A stretch of DNA of 64,000 nt from an uncultured Duncaniella sp. (GCA_958352885.1 CATWQI010000004.1:186001-250000), one strand, 5' to 3'; shown: positions 39,879 through 49,643, numbered from the stretch's first letter. Notes: generated by a model not told the origin, from the sequence alone. A program made the numbers and translations.

Positions 39879-42464
39879 ATGGAAAGACCTAAATATACTT
39901 TTGACGAAGCATATAAAGCGTCGGTAGGTTACTTTGATGGTGATGAGCTTGCTGCGAAAGTCTGGGTAAGCAAATATGCGTTAAAGGATTCCGATGGCAA
40001 TATATATGAACTTACCCCATCGGACATGCATCGCCGCCTGGCAAGTGAAATAGCGAGAGTGGAGCGTAATTATCCTAATCCTATGAGTGAGGATGAGGTT
40101 TATGCTCTGCTTGATAAATTTAAATATGTGGTGCCGCAGGGGAGTCCTATGGCAGGCATAGGCAATGATTTCCAGACCGGTTCTCTATCAAATTGTTTTG
40201 TCATCGGTCTTGACGGGCATCCGGATTCATATGGAGGTATCGCTAAAATCGACGAGGAGCAGGTGCAGTTGATGAAGCGCCGCGGAGGGGTAGGTCACGA
40301 TATGAGCGACCTGCGCCCTAAGGGTATGGCTGTGAAGAATTCGGCATTGACCTCTACCGGGCTTGTCCCCTTCATGGAACGTTACTCTAATTCGACCAGA
40401 GAGGTAGCGCAGGATGGCAGACGTGGAGCCCTGATGCTCTCTGTCGCCATAAAGCATCCTGACTCAGAGCGATTCATTGACGCCAAGTTGGAGCAAGGTA
40501 AAATAACTGGAGCTAATGTGTCGGTACGTATCGATGACGAGTTCATGCGTGCGGTGGAAAGTGGAGAGAAATATACCTGCCAGTTCCCGATTGACAGCGA
40601 TTCGCCGGCCGTGACGAGTGAGGTGGACGCAAAGTCACTGTGGGGAAAGATTGTGTATAATGCATGGAAATCTGCTGAACCGGGTGTGTTGTTTTGGGAT
40701 ACCATACTGCGAGAGTCCATACCTGACTGTTATGCCGATCTTGGATTCCAGACAGTGTCTACGAATCCATGTGGGGAGATACCGCTGTGTCCGTATGACA
40801 GCTGCCGCCTGCTTGCGATGAACCTATATTCTTATGTGAAGAATCCGTTTACGCCGGATGCATCTTTCGATTATGATCTATTGCGTGAGCATATCATAAA
40901 AGCGCAGCGCATTATGGACGATATAATCGATCTTGAGATGGAGAAGATAGATGTCATAATCCGCAAGATTCAGCAGGACCCTGAGACTGCCGAGGTCAAG
41001 GGGACTGAACTTAAGCTTTGGGAAAAGATTCGGGCAAAGACTCTGAAAGGTCGTCGTACGGGTCTCGGTACTACAGCCGAAGGGGATATGATTGCGGCGC
41101 TCGGTCTTCGTTACGGCACACCTGAAGCTACCGAACAGTCTGTCAATGTGCACAAGGCTGTCGCTCTCGCCGCTTTCGCATCGTCTGTTGAGATGGCAAA
41201 GGAGCGTGGCTCGTTTGAAATTTATGATGCCGAACGTGAAAAGAATAATCCATTCATAGCTCGCTTACGTGTTGAATCGCCGGAGCTGGTGGATGATATG
41301 GAGAAATTCGGCAGACGTAATATTGCCTGTCTTACGATAGCGCCTACGGGGACAACTTCACTCATGACTCGTACTTCCTCGGGTATTGAGCCGGTGTTCA
41401 TGCCCGTGTATAAGCGTCGCCGCAAAGTAAACGCCAATGACAGAGATGTTCATGTGGATTTCGTAGACGAATCCGGGGAAGCTTTTGAGGAATATGTGGT
41501 ATATCATCCGAAATTCCTTGAATGGATGACTATTAACGGCATAGAGCGACGTGATGATTACACACAGGCGGAACTTGACGCTATAGTGGCTAAGTCACCA
41601 TATTATAAGGCTACGGCTAATGACATTGACTGGCTTGAAAAGGTGAAGATGCAGGGGGCGGTTCAGAAGTGGGTGGACCATTCAATCTCGGTTACTATCA
41701 ACTTGCCCTCCGACACAACTGTGGAGCTTGTGAACCGGCTATATCTTGAGGCGTGGAAGGTAGGATGCAAAGGTTGTACCATCTATCGTGACGGGTGCCG
41801 CTCAGGTGTTCTCATTTCAGTCGATGAGAATAAAAAGAAGGACAAGGAGAAAAAAGGGGAGGCTGTAGCTGATGAGTCCAAGGAATCTGTGTCCGGTGAG
41901 ATAATTGGTGAGCACTATGTGGGCAAACGCCCGATAGAGCTTGAGGCTGACGTGGTCCGTTTCCAGAATAATAAGGAGAAGTGGATTGCTTTTGTAGGAC
42001 TGGTTGATGGGCGCCCGTACGAAATATTTACGGGGCTTGCCGATGATGACGACGGCATCTTCTGCCCTAAGTCCGTTTCTAAGGGCAAGATTATCAAAGC
42101 AATGGACGACAAGGGCAATAAGCGTTATGACTTCCAGTTTATTAACAAACGAGGCTATAAGACGACCATTGAGGGGTTGTCAGATAAATTCAACCCTGAA
42201 TATTGGAATTATGCTAAATTAATCTCGGGAGTGTTGCGCTATGGGATGCCGATAGACCAGGTTATAAAACTTGTCAATGGTCTTGAGCTTGACTCTCAAT
42301 CAATCAATACATGGAAGATGGGTGTGGAACGTGCGCTTAAGAAATATCTTCCAACAGGTACTCCTGCTAAGGGGCAGAAGTGTCCTAACTGCGGGCAGGA
42401 GACACTTATATACCAGGAAGGGTGTCTAATTTGTACTTCATGCGGTACTTCCCGTTGTGGTTGA
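39879..42464 (+). CDS. nrdJ: Adenosylcobalamin-dependent ribonucleoside-diphosphate reductase (class II)
   Basis: 861 residues. Class II core: SLSNCFVIG with the first active-site Cys near residue 110, TNPCGEIPL with the thiyl/Glu residues near 305, SSGIEPVF near 503. A TSCPD-type domain follows (near 705-745; GLADDDDGIFCPKSVSKGKI), and the C-terminus is a four-Cys zinc-ribbon (KCPNCGQETL ... CTSCGTSRCG). It makes deoxyribonucleotides without oxygen, using vitamin B12. A DnaA box lies in its leader and a strong terminator follows. Confidence 0.92.
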   Translation: MERPKYTFDEAYKASVGYFDGDELAAKVWVSKYALKDSDGNIYELTPSDMHRRLASEIARVERNYPNPMSEDEVYALLDKFKYVVPQGSPMAGIGNDFQTGSLSNCFVIGLDGHPDSYGGIAKIDEEQVQLMKRRGGVGHDMSDLRPKGMAVKNSALTSTGLVPFMERYSNSTREVAQDGRRGALMLSVAIKHPDSERFIDAKLEQGKITGANVSVRIDDEFMRAVESGEKYTCQFPIDSDSPAVTSEVDAKSLWGKIVYNAWKSAEPGVLFWDTILRESIPDCYADLGFQTVSTNPCGEIPLCPYDSCRLLAMNLYSYVKNPFTPDASFDYDLLREHIIKAQRIMDDIIDLEMEKIDVIIRKIQQDPETAEVKGTELKLWEKIRAKTLKGRRTGLGTTAEGDMIAALGLRYGTPEATEQSVNVHKAVALAAFASSVEMAKERGSFEIYDAEREKNNPFIARLRVESPELVDDMEKFGRRNIACLTIAPTGTTSLMTRTSSGIEPVFMPVYKRRRKVNANDRDVHVDFVDESGEAFEEYVVYHPKFLEWMTINGIERRDDYTQAELDAIVAKSPYYKATANDIDWLEKVKMQGAVQKWVDHSISVTINLPSDTTVELVNRLYLEAWKVGCKGCTIYRDGCRSGVLISVDENKKKDKEKKGEAVADESKESVSGEIIGEHYVGKRPIELEADVVRFQNNKEKWIAFVGLVDGRPYEIFTGLADDDDGIFCPKSVSKGKIIKAMDDKGNKRYDFQFINKRGYKTTIEGLSDKFNPEYWNYAKLISGVLRYGMPIDQVIKLVNGLELDSQSINTWKMGVERALKKYLPTGTPAKGQKCPNCGQETLIYQEGCLICTSCGTSRCG

Positions 42465-42491
42465 TACGGAGTGGAGACATCATATTGTTAA

Positions 42492-42527
42492 AAAGTCATT
42501 TCTACGGTTAACCGTAGAAATGACTTT
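42492..42527 (+). terminator. Terminator of nrdJ
   Basis: Perfect 36-nt palindrome: AAAGTCATTTCTACGGTT (42492-42509) and its reverse complement, followed by CTTTAATTT. It starts 27 bp after the stop. Confidence 0.85.
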
Positions 42528-42614
42528 CTTTAATTTCGTACTCAAGTGTTATGTGTATAGCGGTTGCGGAGTTTGTGTAGACGTTAGGTCTGTGCTATAC
42601 AGGGGAGTCACATT

Positions 42615-42758
42615 TCAATTGTCCTTTGATGCAGGCATGGACCAGTCGGTTATATAGTCCATTGAAGCTGTTGTGCTGCCCGAAGGGCTCTGTGCTCCTA
42701 CGATGTTGCCGAAAAATTCTTCGTGTACGGCTGTCAAAATTCCATTAAAAAATTCCAT
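42615..42758 (-). CDS. Possible small protein (47 residues)
   Basis: ATG at 42758, stop at 42615. It reads MEFFNGILTAVHEEFFGN and onward to a Ser/Thr-rich middle (GAQSPSGSTTASMDYIT). It has no family, and no -7 box is visible. The 377-bp gap between the nrdJ terminator and the nitrilase gene has no other coding candidate. Uncertain. Confidence 0.3.
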   Translation of the reverse strand: MEFFNGILTAVHEEFFGNIVGAQSPSGSTTASMDYITDWSMPASKDN

Positions 42759-42904
42759 TGTGCTTTGTTTGTTAGATATGAAAAAAATAAAATGAATAAA
42801 GGCATATGCACAAATAGGCATATATGTTGTGTAACAACGCAGCCCACGTGCCGGTTCAGGGATCCTGGGTTAAATTTTGTTAATAAGCCGGTGCGATTCA
42901 AAAA

Positions 42905-43717
42905 TCATCGGCTGAACTCAGGACGTTTGGTCAAGTCGATTGTGTAAACATCGGCGGCTTCATAAGCCGGGAATCTGTTCCGCCCTTCTATTAGTGTCTG
43001 GCGGTTCATTATGGCGTATAAATGTCCGTTTTTGCGGGTTTCGTGAACTGCGACACCGAGATTGTCATATATACCGGACTGACCGGGAGGATAGGTGCCA
43101 AACTTGTCTTCTCCGGTACAGTTGGCGCCGACGGTGAATATCTGGTTCTCGATGGCTCGTGCTGAAAGCAGGGTTTTGTACTGGAATTCGCGTGAATGGG
43201 GCCAGTTTGACGGTACGAGCATGATGTCAAACAGTTTTCCTGGCTCATTCCTGCACCAGACAGGAAAACGAAGATCAAAGCACACGATGAGCTTTATGTT
43301 CCAGCCGCGAAAGTGTACAATGGGGGATAGGGTAGAGCCTGGTGTATAGGTGCGGTTTTCTTTAGACAAAGGGAATAGGTGGCGTTTGTCGTAATAAGTG
43401 GCATCTCCATGTGGCTCTATGAAGAATGCCCTGTTATAGAAATATCCTTTACCGTTAGTGGCAAGGAAGCTCCCTGCAATTGCAAATCCAAAAAATTGAG
43501 CCCAGCGTTTGAGAGTTCTGACTGTTTTTCCGTCATTATCTTCGGCAAGCGACTCGACAGTCCCGCGGCTCGGGATGAATCCGGTCGTGAACAGCTCTGG
43601 CAGGACGACTACATCCGTGTCCGTATCTACCTGGCTGAGCTCATGAGCGGCAGAGAGGATGTTTTCTTCCTTCTCCGCCCATTTGATATTAAACGGAATA
43701 ACGCAGGTTTTCATCAT
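42905..43717 (-). CDS. Carbon-nitrogen hydrolase (nitrilase/omega-amidase type)
   Basis: 270 residues. The catalytic triad is visible: Glu in VVLPELFTTG, Lys in YDKRHLF, Cys in VCFDLRFP. The closest group is the Nit2/YafV omega-amidases that clear alpha-ketoglutaramate and related amides. Cytoplasmic. Its ATG overlaps the upstream acyltransferase stop by 4 nt, so translation is coupled. An alternative start one codon later (MK) is equally possible. Confidence 0.88.
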   Translation of the reverse strand: MMKTCVIPFNIKWAEKEENILSAAHELSQVDTDTDVVVLPELFTTGFIPSRGTVESLAEDNDGKTVRTLKRWAQFFGFAIAGSFLATNGKGYFYNRAFFIEPHGDATYYDKRHLFPLSKENRTYTPGSTLSPIVHFRGWNIKLIVCFDLRFPVWCRNEPGKLFDIMLVPSNWPHSREFQYKTLLSARAIENQIFTVGANCTGEDKFGTYPPGQSGIYDNLGVAVHETRKNGHLYAIMNRQTLIEGRNRFPAYEAADVYTIDLTKRPEFSR

Positions 43718-44253
43718 TCAGCTGTGAAATTTTCAGGCTTTATGCCTTGGAATTGCTTGTAATAATCCTTGATGGCGCGCATGTCGGCAGCCATTTCGCC
43801 TGTTGGAGTGAATGACTCCTGTAGGTGAATCAGTTTATTGGCGGCGTCGATGGCGCCAAGGACTATCGGTATGCGTGCTTCATAAGCGATATGGAGGAAT
43901 CCCGTTCGCCATTCCGTGACCCGGGCGCGAGTGCCTTCCGGTGTGATGGCAAGTGTCATTCTCTCCGATGAATTGAATTTTCTGATTATGGTGTCGGAGA
44001 GGGACGAACCTCGTTTGCGAGGCACGGGTATGCCGCCAAGAGCCTTGAAAAGATATTTCATAGGGAAGAAGAACCATGATTCCTTCATGAGAAAGCCGGC
44101 TTGACGTCCCACGGACCAATAAGCGAACTTGCCAAGCACAAAATCCCAATTGGATGTGTGCGGGGCTACACAAATGATACATTTAGGGTAATCAGGCACA
44201 GTGCAGATTACCTTCCATCCGAATATCTTTAATATGAAGCGTGAAAATGACAT
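43714..44253 (-). CDS. Glycerol acyltransferase (PlsC-like)
   Basis: 179 residues. The NHX4D motif appears as HTSNWDF near residue 32, and the second block as EGTRARV near 105, with IPVPRKRG between. It probably acylates lysophosphatidate or another lipid at the inner membrane; the family is broad. It shares 4 nt with the nitrilase and follows a small hypothetical gene by 19 bp. Confidence 0.85.
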   Translation of the reverse strand: MSFSRFILKIFGWKVICTVPDYPKCIICVAPHTSNWDFVLGKFAYWSVGRQAGFLMKESWFFFPMKYLFKALGGIPVPRKRGSSLSDTIIRKFNSSERMTLAITPEGTRARVTEWRTGFLHIAYEARIPIVLGAIDAANKLIHLQESFTPTGEMAADMRAIKDYYKQFQGIKPENFTAE

Positions 44254-44272
44254 TAACTATTTGGAGTGGTCA

Positions 44273-44641
44273 TTATTTATCGTTCAGTGCGTTCTTGTTA
44301 GCGTCCTTCTGCTCTTGCGGAAGTGCGGCGTTCATCTTCTTGACAATAGCCTCTACATGCTTGTTGAATTCGCTTTTGAGTGAGGTGAAGGCTGCTTTGA
44401 AATACTTGGCGCGAGCTTCTTTGTAGCTTTTGGCATTCTCAAACCCCTTGGGTGACTGGGGGAATGATACAGACACACGTTTAAGAGCATTCTCTTGCAG
44501 TTCGGCAAGCTCGTAGATGATAGAGTTGATAGTCTCAGGGTTGATACCCGGTACGGTTATTTTAGCGATTACACATTCGCCGGCGAGTGCTCCGCAGATA
44601 TTGCGGATCTCTTTTTTCAGTAGACGTTTGTTTGAAGCCAT
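44273..44641 (-). CDS. Conserved small basic protein
   Basis: 122 residues, no signal or membrane helix, mainly helical and rich in Lys and Ala. The N-terminal half reads NKRLLKKEIRNICGALAGE and the rest has a charged amphipathic repeat (ARAKYFKAAFTSLKSEFNKHV). No named family recognised. First of three genes with the acyltransferase and nitrilase. A -7-like TAAATTTG (minus, 44686-44679) lies 38 bp upstream, without a -33. Confidence 0.65.
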   Translation of the reverse strand: MASNKRLLKKEIRNICGALAGECVIAKITVPGINPETINSIIYELAELQENALKRVSVSFPQSPKGFENAKSYKEARAKYFKAAFTSLKSEFNKHVEAIVKKMNAALPQEQKDANKNALNDK

Positions 44642-44702
44642 TCTTGTGAAATTTTAATATTTAAGATTATGCGTTATGCAAATTTAACAATAAAATTCTG
44701 TA

Positions 44703-46007
44703 TTATGTTGTGGTTAAGATGATTTTTTTGAGAGCATCATACGACGTTGTTATTCTCGGTATACCCGATGAATGCCGATGATGGGAATCCATCCCGGGTG
44801 AGCTTTTGAAATCGACCCCTGTAACGTCTTTTACTATCTCTGCCATCTTTGAGGGGTGTGCGGTTTCAAGGAATATGCCGGTTTCACCTTCCATGAGGTC
44901 CTCTCGTAGAGCCCGGTAGGCTGTCGCTCCATGAGGGTCAAGCAGGTAGCTATGGATTGAATAGGTGTCTACCATGGTTTCACGTATTTCCTCATCGGTA
45001 TAGGAGTAGCCCTTTATATCACGGGATATTGCGTCGTAGTCTCCGTCATACATTTCCAGTATTCTGGTGAAATTGGAAGGGTTGCCTACATCCATGCCCG
45101 GGCTTATTGTGCGTACTGCGGTTTTTGGCTCAAATTTCCCGTTATTCAGGTATTTGGCAAAAACATCGTTTGAATTATTCGCTATTATAAATCTCTTTAC
45201 CGGAAGCCCCATCCGTTTAGCGGATAGTCCGGCGGTCAGATTTCCGAGATTGCCGCAAGGGACCGAGATGACGATGTCGTCTATATAATCATTTTGCGCT
45301 TTAAGCTGGGCATATCCATAGAAATAGTAGAACATCTGTGGCAATAGGCGGCAAATGTTTATGGAATTGGCGGATGTCAGGCGCATCTGTCTTCTGAGAG
45401 CCTTGTCATTAAAGGCTGTTTTGACAAGTTGCTGGCAATTATCAAATGTCCCTTTTACGGCTATAGGATGTATGTTGTCACCAAGAGTGGTGAATTGCTG
45501 CTTCTGCATTTCAGAAAGCCCGTTCTCCGGATATAGGATGAACACTCTGACTCCAGGCACGTTGTGGAAACCTTGTGCCACGGCTCCTCCGGAATCTCCG
45601 GAAGTCGCGACAAGCACGTTCACATCTTCGGTCAGTCCGGATGAATAATGGCTGATTATACGGGCAAGGAAGCGGGCTCCAACATCCTTGAATGCCAGGG
45701 TTGGACCATGAAACAGCTCGAGGGAGTACACGCGGTCGTCAATCCTTCGGAGTGGAATGTCAAAGGTGAAAGTGTCCGTGACTATCTCGTTGAGACATGC
45801 AGCCTCAATGTCATCGCCAAGCATTGTGTTAGCCACAACATAAGCGATATTGGCTATTGTCATCTCTCCGATATTATTGTAAAAAGCCCGTGGTATCTCG
45901 GGGATTCGTAATGGCATGTACAACCCTCCGTCAGGAGCAAGTCCTGTCATCACAGCCTCCTCTATCGAGGCATTCGGGCATTCCCTGTTAGTGCTGTAAA
46001 ATTGCAT
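44703..46007 (-). CDS. thrC: Threonine synthase
   Basis: 434 residues from the ATG at 46007 (MQFYSTNRECPNASIEEAV). The PLP Lys lies in FHGPTLAFKDVGARF near residue 107; the phosphate-binding loop is VATSGDSGGAVAQGF, and IISVPCGNLGNL-like blocks follow. Converts O-phosphohomoserine to threonine. The gene has its own promoter and runs from the end of an upstream lipoprotein gene. The upstream in-frame ATG at 46061 is not supported because it precedes the promoter's predicted start. Confidence 0.92.
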   Translation of the reverse strand: MQFYSTNRECPNASIEEAVMTGLAPDGGLYMPLRIPEIPRAFYNNIGEMTIANIAYVVANTMLGDDIEAACLNEIVTDTFTFDIPLRRIDDRVYSLELFHGPTLAFKDVGARFLARIISHYSSGLTEDVNVLVATSGDSGGAVAQGFHNVPGVRVFILYPENGLSEMQKQQFTTLGDNIHPIAVKGTFDNCQQLVKTAFNDKALRRQMRLTSANSINICRLLPQMFYYFYGYAQLKAQNDYIDDIVISVPCGNLGNLTAGLSAKRMGLPVKRFIIANNSNDVFAKYLNNGKFEPKTAVRTISPGMDVGNPSNFTRILEMYDGDYDAISRDIKGYSYTDEEIRETMVDTYSIHSYLLDPHGATAYRALREDLMEGETGIFLETAHPSKMAEIVKDVTGVDFKSSPGMDSHHRHSSGIPRITTSYDALKKIILTTT

Positions 46008-46030
46008 AGGTCGGTTGTTAATGTTATTAG

Positions 46031-46062
46031 CAAAGGTAGTAAAAAGCTTGAACAAGTACAAT
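46031..46062 (-). promoter_or_regulatory. Promoter for thrC
   Basis: Minus strand -33 ATTG (46062-46059), 20 bp, -7 TACCTTTG (46038-46031), 24 bp from the ATG. Confidence 0.7.
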
Positions 46063-46068
46063 ACGGCT

Positions 46069-46407
46069 TCAGAAAATTATTCTTGCAAGTGAATCTTTTT
46101 CCGTGCGTATTTCCTCGGTGAAGCCTCTCTCGTAGTCGGTGGCGGCTTGGGCGCCAAGTTTGGTGTGTATGTTGGTGATTCTTGCCCGGACTTCGAGCAA
46201 TGCGTCCTGAAGTTTGGCTTCGTCATCGGATATTGAGATGACCTCCTTGGCATGGTCTGCGCCCAGGTTGTAGGCTTTCCAGTCCTTGACCTTTCCTGAC
46301 ACCTTTTCTGTTTGTCCGGTTCTCTTATCTGAGGAGCAGCTGCATCCTGTTGACAGTGCGGCTGTCAACACGCATGCTGACAGGCAAATGGCATATATAG
46401 GTTTCAT
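46069..46407 (-). CDS. Small lipoprotein
   Basis: 112 residues. Signal MKPIYAICLSACVLTAALSTG with lipobox ending at Cys22 (STGC), followed by a Cys/Ser-rich stretch (SCSSDKRTG) and a helical region (DDEAKLQDALLEVRARITNI). No family recognised. It overlaps the exonuclease gene by 4 nt. Envelope-anchored, role unknown. Confidence 0.75.
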   Translation of the reverse strand: MKPIYAICLSACVLTAALSTGCSCSSDKRTGQTEKVSGKVKDWKAYNLGADHAKEVISISDDEAKLQDALLEVRARITNIHTKLGAQAATDYERGFTEEIRTEKDSLARIIF

Positions 46408-46904
46408 AAGATTGTCATTGCGATTTTAGCGCACGCCTCAGCGTCGGCGAGTGCGTTATGGTGGTTGTAAAACGGTATTCCCATGAATTCGCAAAGATAC
46501 GGCAGGGAATAGGATGAGAGCTGCGAGCGTGGGATGATGCGGCGCGCACATTCCAACGTGCAGTAAAATTGATAATCAGGATAGTCCATGCCATAGGCGC
46601 GATGGGCGGCGCGGATGCACGATTCGTCAAATGCCTTGTTATGTGCGACTAAAGGCAAAGAGCCAATTATCTTGGCTACATCTCGCCATACGGCGTCAAA
46701 AGTCCGGGCATTCTCTGTGTCATTCTTGCCTATGCCATGGATATTCTGGGTGAAATGGCGGAAATAATATTCCGGTTCCGGTTTGACAAGCTCGTAAAAC
46801 CTGTCAACTATGTAACCGTCTACTACTTTTACGGCTCCGATGGCGCAGATGGATGTGCGCTCGCTGTTGGCGGTCTCCACGTCGATAGCAACAAAATCGT
46901 TCAC
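46404..46904 (-). CDS. DnaQ-like 3'-5' exonuclease
   Basis: About 166 residues from a GTG at 46904 (reading NDFVAIDVETANSER). The longer frame to 46997 overlaps ispH and has no conserved residues. Exo I is DVETAN, Exo II is a Asp in LVAHNKAFDESC, Exo III is HNALADAEACA; all three acidic motifs are present. A stand-alone DEDD exonuclease, possibly for DNA proofreading or repair. It overlaps the lipoprotein gene by 4 nt. Confidence 0.85.
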   Translation of the reverse strand: MNDFVAIDVETANSERTSICAIGAVKVVDGYIVDRFYELVKPEPEYYFRHFTQNIHGIGKNDTENARTFDAVWRDVAKIIGSLPLVAHNKAFDESCIRAAHRAYGMDYPDYQFYCTLECARRIIPRSQLSSYSLPYLCEFMGIPFYNHHNALADAEACAKIAMTIL

Positions 46905-46945
46905 AGTTTTGGTCTTTGTTGTCGGTATAATTCTGTTATGCCGGG

Positions 46946-47839
46946 TTATACATGTATGTGGTCGATTACGATGTCTCGCACCTGTTCCATAAGCCATCGT
47001 GGTGTTGAGGTGGCGCCGCAGATGCCGATTGATTCGGCTCCTTCAATCCATTCGGCTCGGAAATCTCCTGCATGAGATACGAGGTAGCAACGTTCATTCA
47101 CGTCCCGGCATTCGTTATAGAGGACTTTCCCATTGCTGCTTTTTGCCCCTGCCACAAATAGTATTACGTCGTGGGCGGAAGAGAAGTCACGCAGATGACT
47201 TACCCGGTTGGCTACCTGCCGGCAGATGGTATCGTAATATTTGAATGTCACATCCGGTTCGATGCGTCGCTCTATCTCTTTTACCATCTCTGCAAGACCT
47301 TGCAGGGACATTGTTGTCTGTGAGTAGAGAGCTATATCTTTGCTGAAATCTATCTTGGAGAGTTGGTCGAGATTCTCCACTACTATTGCCTCGCCTGAAG
47401 TCTGTCCTACCAGCCCGTTTACCTCCGCATGGCCTGCTTTGCCATAGATGACTATCTGGGGGCGTGGAGATGAATTGTCATAAGCCTCCTTTATGCGCTG
47501 TTGGAGCTTTAGTACGACCGGACATGTGGCATCGACTATCTCGATTCCACGCTGTTTTGCTAATACATATGTGGACGGGGGTTCGCCATGGGCCCGCAGG
47601 AGTACTCTGGCTCCTGAAAGTCCGTTAAGATCTTCATGCGTTATGGTGGAGAGCCCCTTGCGCTCAAGCCGCTCTACCTCATCGCTATTGTGCACGATGT
47701 CTCCAAGGCAATACAATGGTTCCGCACTGCGTTCCAGCTCCTCTTCCGCCTTTTGTATCGCTGTGACTACGCCATGGCAGAACCCTGAGCGGGCATCTAT
47801 TTCCACTACCGGATTTAGGTGTCGGGAATTTTGTTCCAT
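46946..47839 (-). CDS. ispH: 4-hydroxy-3-methylbut-2-enyl diphosphate reductase
   Basis: 297 residues. The three iron-sulfur Cys are in RSGFCHGVV, VDATCPVV and ESIGICGATSTP; HGEPP and the NSDEVERLE stretch are typical. Last step of the MEP pathway, giving IPP and DMAPP. It lies 6 bp after cmk in a probable operon with porQ and cmk upstream and the exonuclease downstream. Confidence 0.94.
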   Translation of the reverse strand: MEQNSRHLNPVVEIDARSGFCHGVVTAIQKAEEELERSAEPLYCLGDIVHNSDEVERLERKGLSTITHEDLNGLSGARVLLRAHGEPPSTYVLAKQRGIEIVDATCPVVLKLQQRIKEAYDNSSPRPQIVIYGKAGHAEVNGLVGQTSGEAIVVENLDQLSKIDFSKDIALYSQTTMSLQGLAEMVKEIERRIEPDVTFKYYDTICRQVANRVSHLRDFSSAHDVILFVAGAKSSNGKVLYNECRDVNERCYLVSHAGDFRAEWIEGAESIGICGATSTPRWLMEQVRDIVIDHIHV

Positions 47840-47845
47840 CTGTGT

Positions 47846-48538
47846 CTACTGGGCTATTATTCTATTATATAGGTTTATGAGCCACCTGTTTTGCTCGTCA
47901 ATGGTCATGCCGGAGTTGTCAAGCCGCACCGCATCTTCCGCGCATCTCAGCGGGCTTTCGTCGCGTGTCTCGTCGATATGGTCGCGTTTCACAACGTTTG
48001 CAAGGACTTCCTCGTATGTGACTTTTTCACCTTTTTCAGTCAATTCTTTGTAGCGGCGTTCGGCCCGTTTTTCCGCACTTGCGTCACAGAACACCTTCAT
48101 TTCCGCATTAGGAAATACGACTGTGCCTATGTCTCTGCCATCCATCACGATGCCTTTGCTTTCCCCCATAGCCCGCTGCATCTTTACAAGTGCGTGACGC
48201 ACTTCCGCTATGGCGGCGACAGGCGAGACACAGTTGGAAACTTCAAGCGTGCGGATTTCATTTTCCACATTTTCTCCATTGAGCATTGTATATTGTCTGT
48301 CGCTGTCTACGTGGAAGTCTATCGATATGTCCGGCAGGGCGGAGACAAGGGTCGTCACATTGACCTCGCCGGCGGGGGAGACCATGTTATGGCGCATGGC
48401 ATACAAAGTTACGGCGCGGTACATCGCGCCTGAGTCGATATATCGGTATCCTATGCTTCTGGCAAGCTGTTTCGCCATTGTGCTTTTGCCTGATGATGAA
48501 TAGCCGTCAATGGCTATTATTATTTTATTTGAATTCAT
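47846..48538 (-). CDS. cmk: Cytidylate kinase
   Basis: 230 residues. P-loop IAIDGYSSSGKSTMAKQ, the CMP-binding DSGAMYRAVTLYAM, and the DGRDIGTVVFPNAEMKVF block near 135 identify it. Phosphorylates CMP and dCMP. It overlaps the porQ end by 14 nt. The ispH gene follows by 6 bp. Confidence 0.94.
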   Translation of the reverse strand: MNSNKIIIAIDGYSSSGKSTMAKQLARSIGYRYIDSGAMYRAVTLYAMRHNMVSPAGEVNVTTLVSALPDISIDFHVDSDRQYTMLNGENVENEIRTLEVSNCVSPVAAIAEVRHALVKMQRAMGESKGIVMDGRDIGTVVFPNAEMKVFCDASAEKRAERRYKELTEKGEKVTYEEVLANVVKRDHIDETRDESPLRCAEDAVRLDNSGMTIDEQNRWLINLYNRIIAQ

Positions 48539-49499
48539 ATAGGTTGGTTGAAAGATTTAACATTATGGTTGTGGCTCCGTTGTGTGGCTGCGCCATGGCA
48601 ATGCCGACGGAGAAGTTTTTAACGTTCAGCCCCATGCATGCCGACATACCGGAAAGGATGCTTCGTTTGTATGCCGACATATCTGAACGGGTCTTAGGGT
48701 TGTACCCTATGCCGATATGGAATTTTTGTGATGGCACGAAATCTGCGGCAAACACAAGGTGATGCATCGCTTTTGAGTATGAATGTCTCCATTTGGTTAG
48801 ATTCCATGCTGTTACTGACCAGATGACCGGTATTGAACCGAACGATTTGGATGCGCCTATGCGTATGTCTGTCGGCATCCTCTCATAGGTGTTTTCAAAA
48901 CGCTTGATCTGACCGCCGAGATTGGCTATGACTGTTGAAAATGAGAAGTCGCTTTCTGCGTCAAAGTAGTTGACCCCAATGTCAGTCGCAAGAGCTATTG
49001 CAGTGTATGAGTCATAGCTGGAATATATGAATTTAACAGTCATTCCGCCACGCCATTTATTTGTTATGTCATGGGCGTATGTCCCGCTGAAAAGCATGTC
49101 TTTGGGGGAGAAGTTGCCGGTGAGTACTCCGTTGATGTCTGCGCCTTTGATTTCCCCATAGCCGTAATATTGTATCCCGGCAGCCCAGGCGCCATGTTCT
49201 CCTGCCTGTTTCCCGAACCTGATGCCGCCAAAATTGCTGTCGCCTATGTAGCGCATGTAATTTATTCCGAGTTGCATGTCTATCTCCGGACCGAGCAGTC
49301 CCGGGTTCTGGTCGATGCTGTTGATGTCATCCTCGATGGATGTTATGTTCATACCTCCAAGACCGTATCGGAGGGTTGACGTCGGTAGGTTGAGAAAGGA
49401 ATATGCCGAGGATTCCTGGGCGCTTGTGTTGGCGCTCATTAGCAGGCACAATAACATGAAATTTACGGTGCGCGTTATGTATGAAAAAACGTTCGGCAT
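48525..49499 (-). CDS. porQ: Type IX secretion component PorQ
   Basis: 324 residues with a signal peptide (FMLLCLLMSANTSAQ). A PorV/PorQ-type outer-membrane barrel: YSFLNLPTSTLRYGLGGMNI and SIDQNPGLLGPEIDMQLGINYM near the start match PorQ, and the C-terminal strand is TTIMLNLSTNLYEF. It works with PorZ and others at the cell surface to attach A-LPS to cargo. It heads the cmk-ispH run, as it commonly does in Bacteroidales. Other T9SS genes are outside the window. Confidence 0.82.
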   Translation of the reverse strand: MPNVFSYITRTVNFMLLCLLMSANTSAQESSAYSFLNLPTSTLRYGLGGMNITSIEDDINSIDQNPGLLGPEIDMQLGINYMRYIGDSNFGGIRFGKQAGEHGAWAAGIQYYGYGEIKGADINGVLTGNFSPKDMLFSGTYAHDITNKWRGGMTVKFIYSSYDSYTAIALATDIGVNYFDAESDFSFSTVIANLGGQIKRFENTYERMPTDIRIGASKSFGSIPVIWSVTAWNLTKWRHSYSKAMHHLVFAADFVPSQKFHIGIGYNPKTRSDMSAYKRSILSGMSACMGLNVKNFSVGIAMAQPHNGATTIMLNLSTNLYEFK

Positions 49500-49643
49500 T
49501 GCGATTCAATATAATATGTATTTTAAACGGATATTATGCATGGTATATTATATGGTGTAACCTTATGGCTATCCATAAATAAGCGATGCGTGATTCCGGA
49601 AAATGTCAACAAAATTAAAACAATTGTAATCAATCACAAAATA

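Noticed and set aside
46904..46997. Longer start for the DnaQ-like gene
   Set aside because: It overlaps ispH by 52 bp and adds no conserved residues; a GTG start next to the first motif is better.
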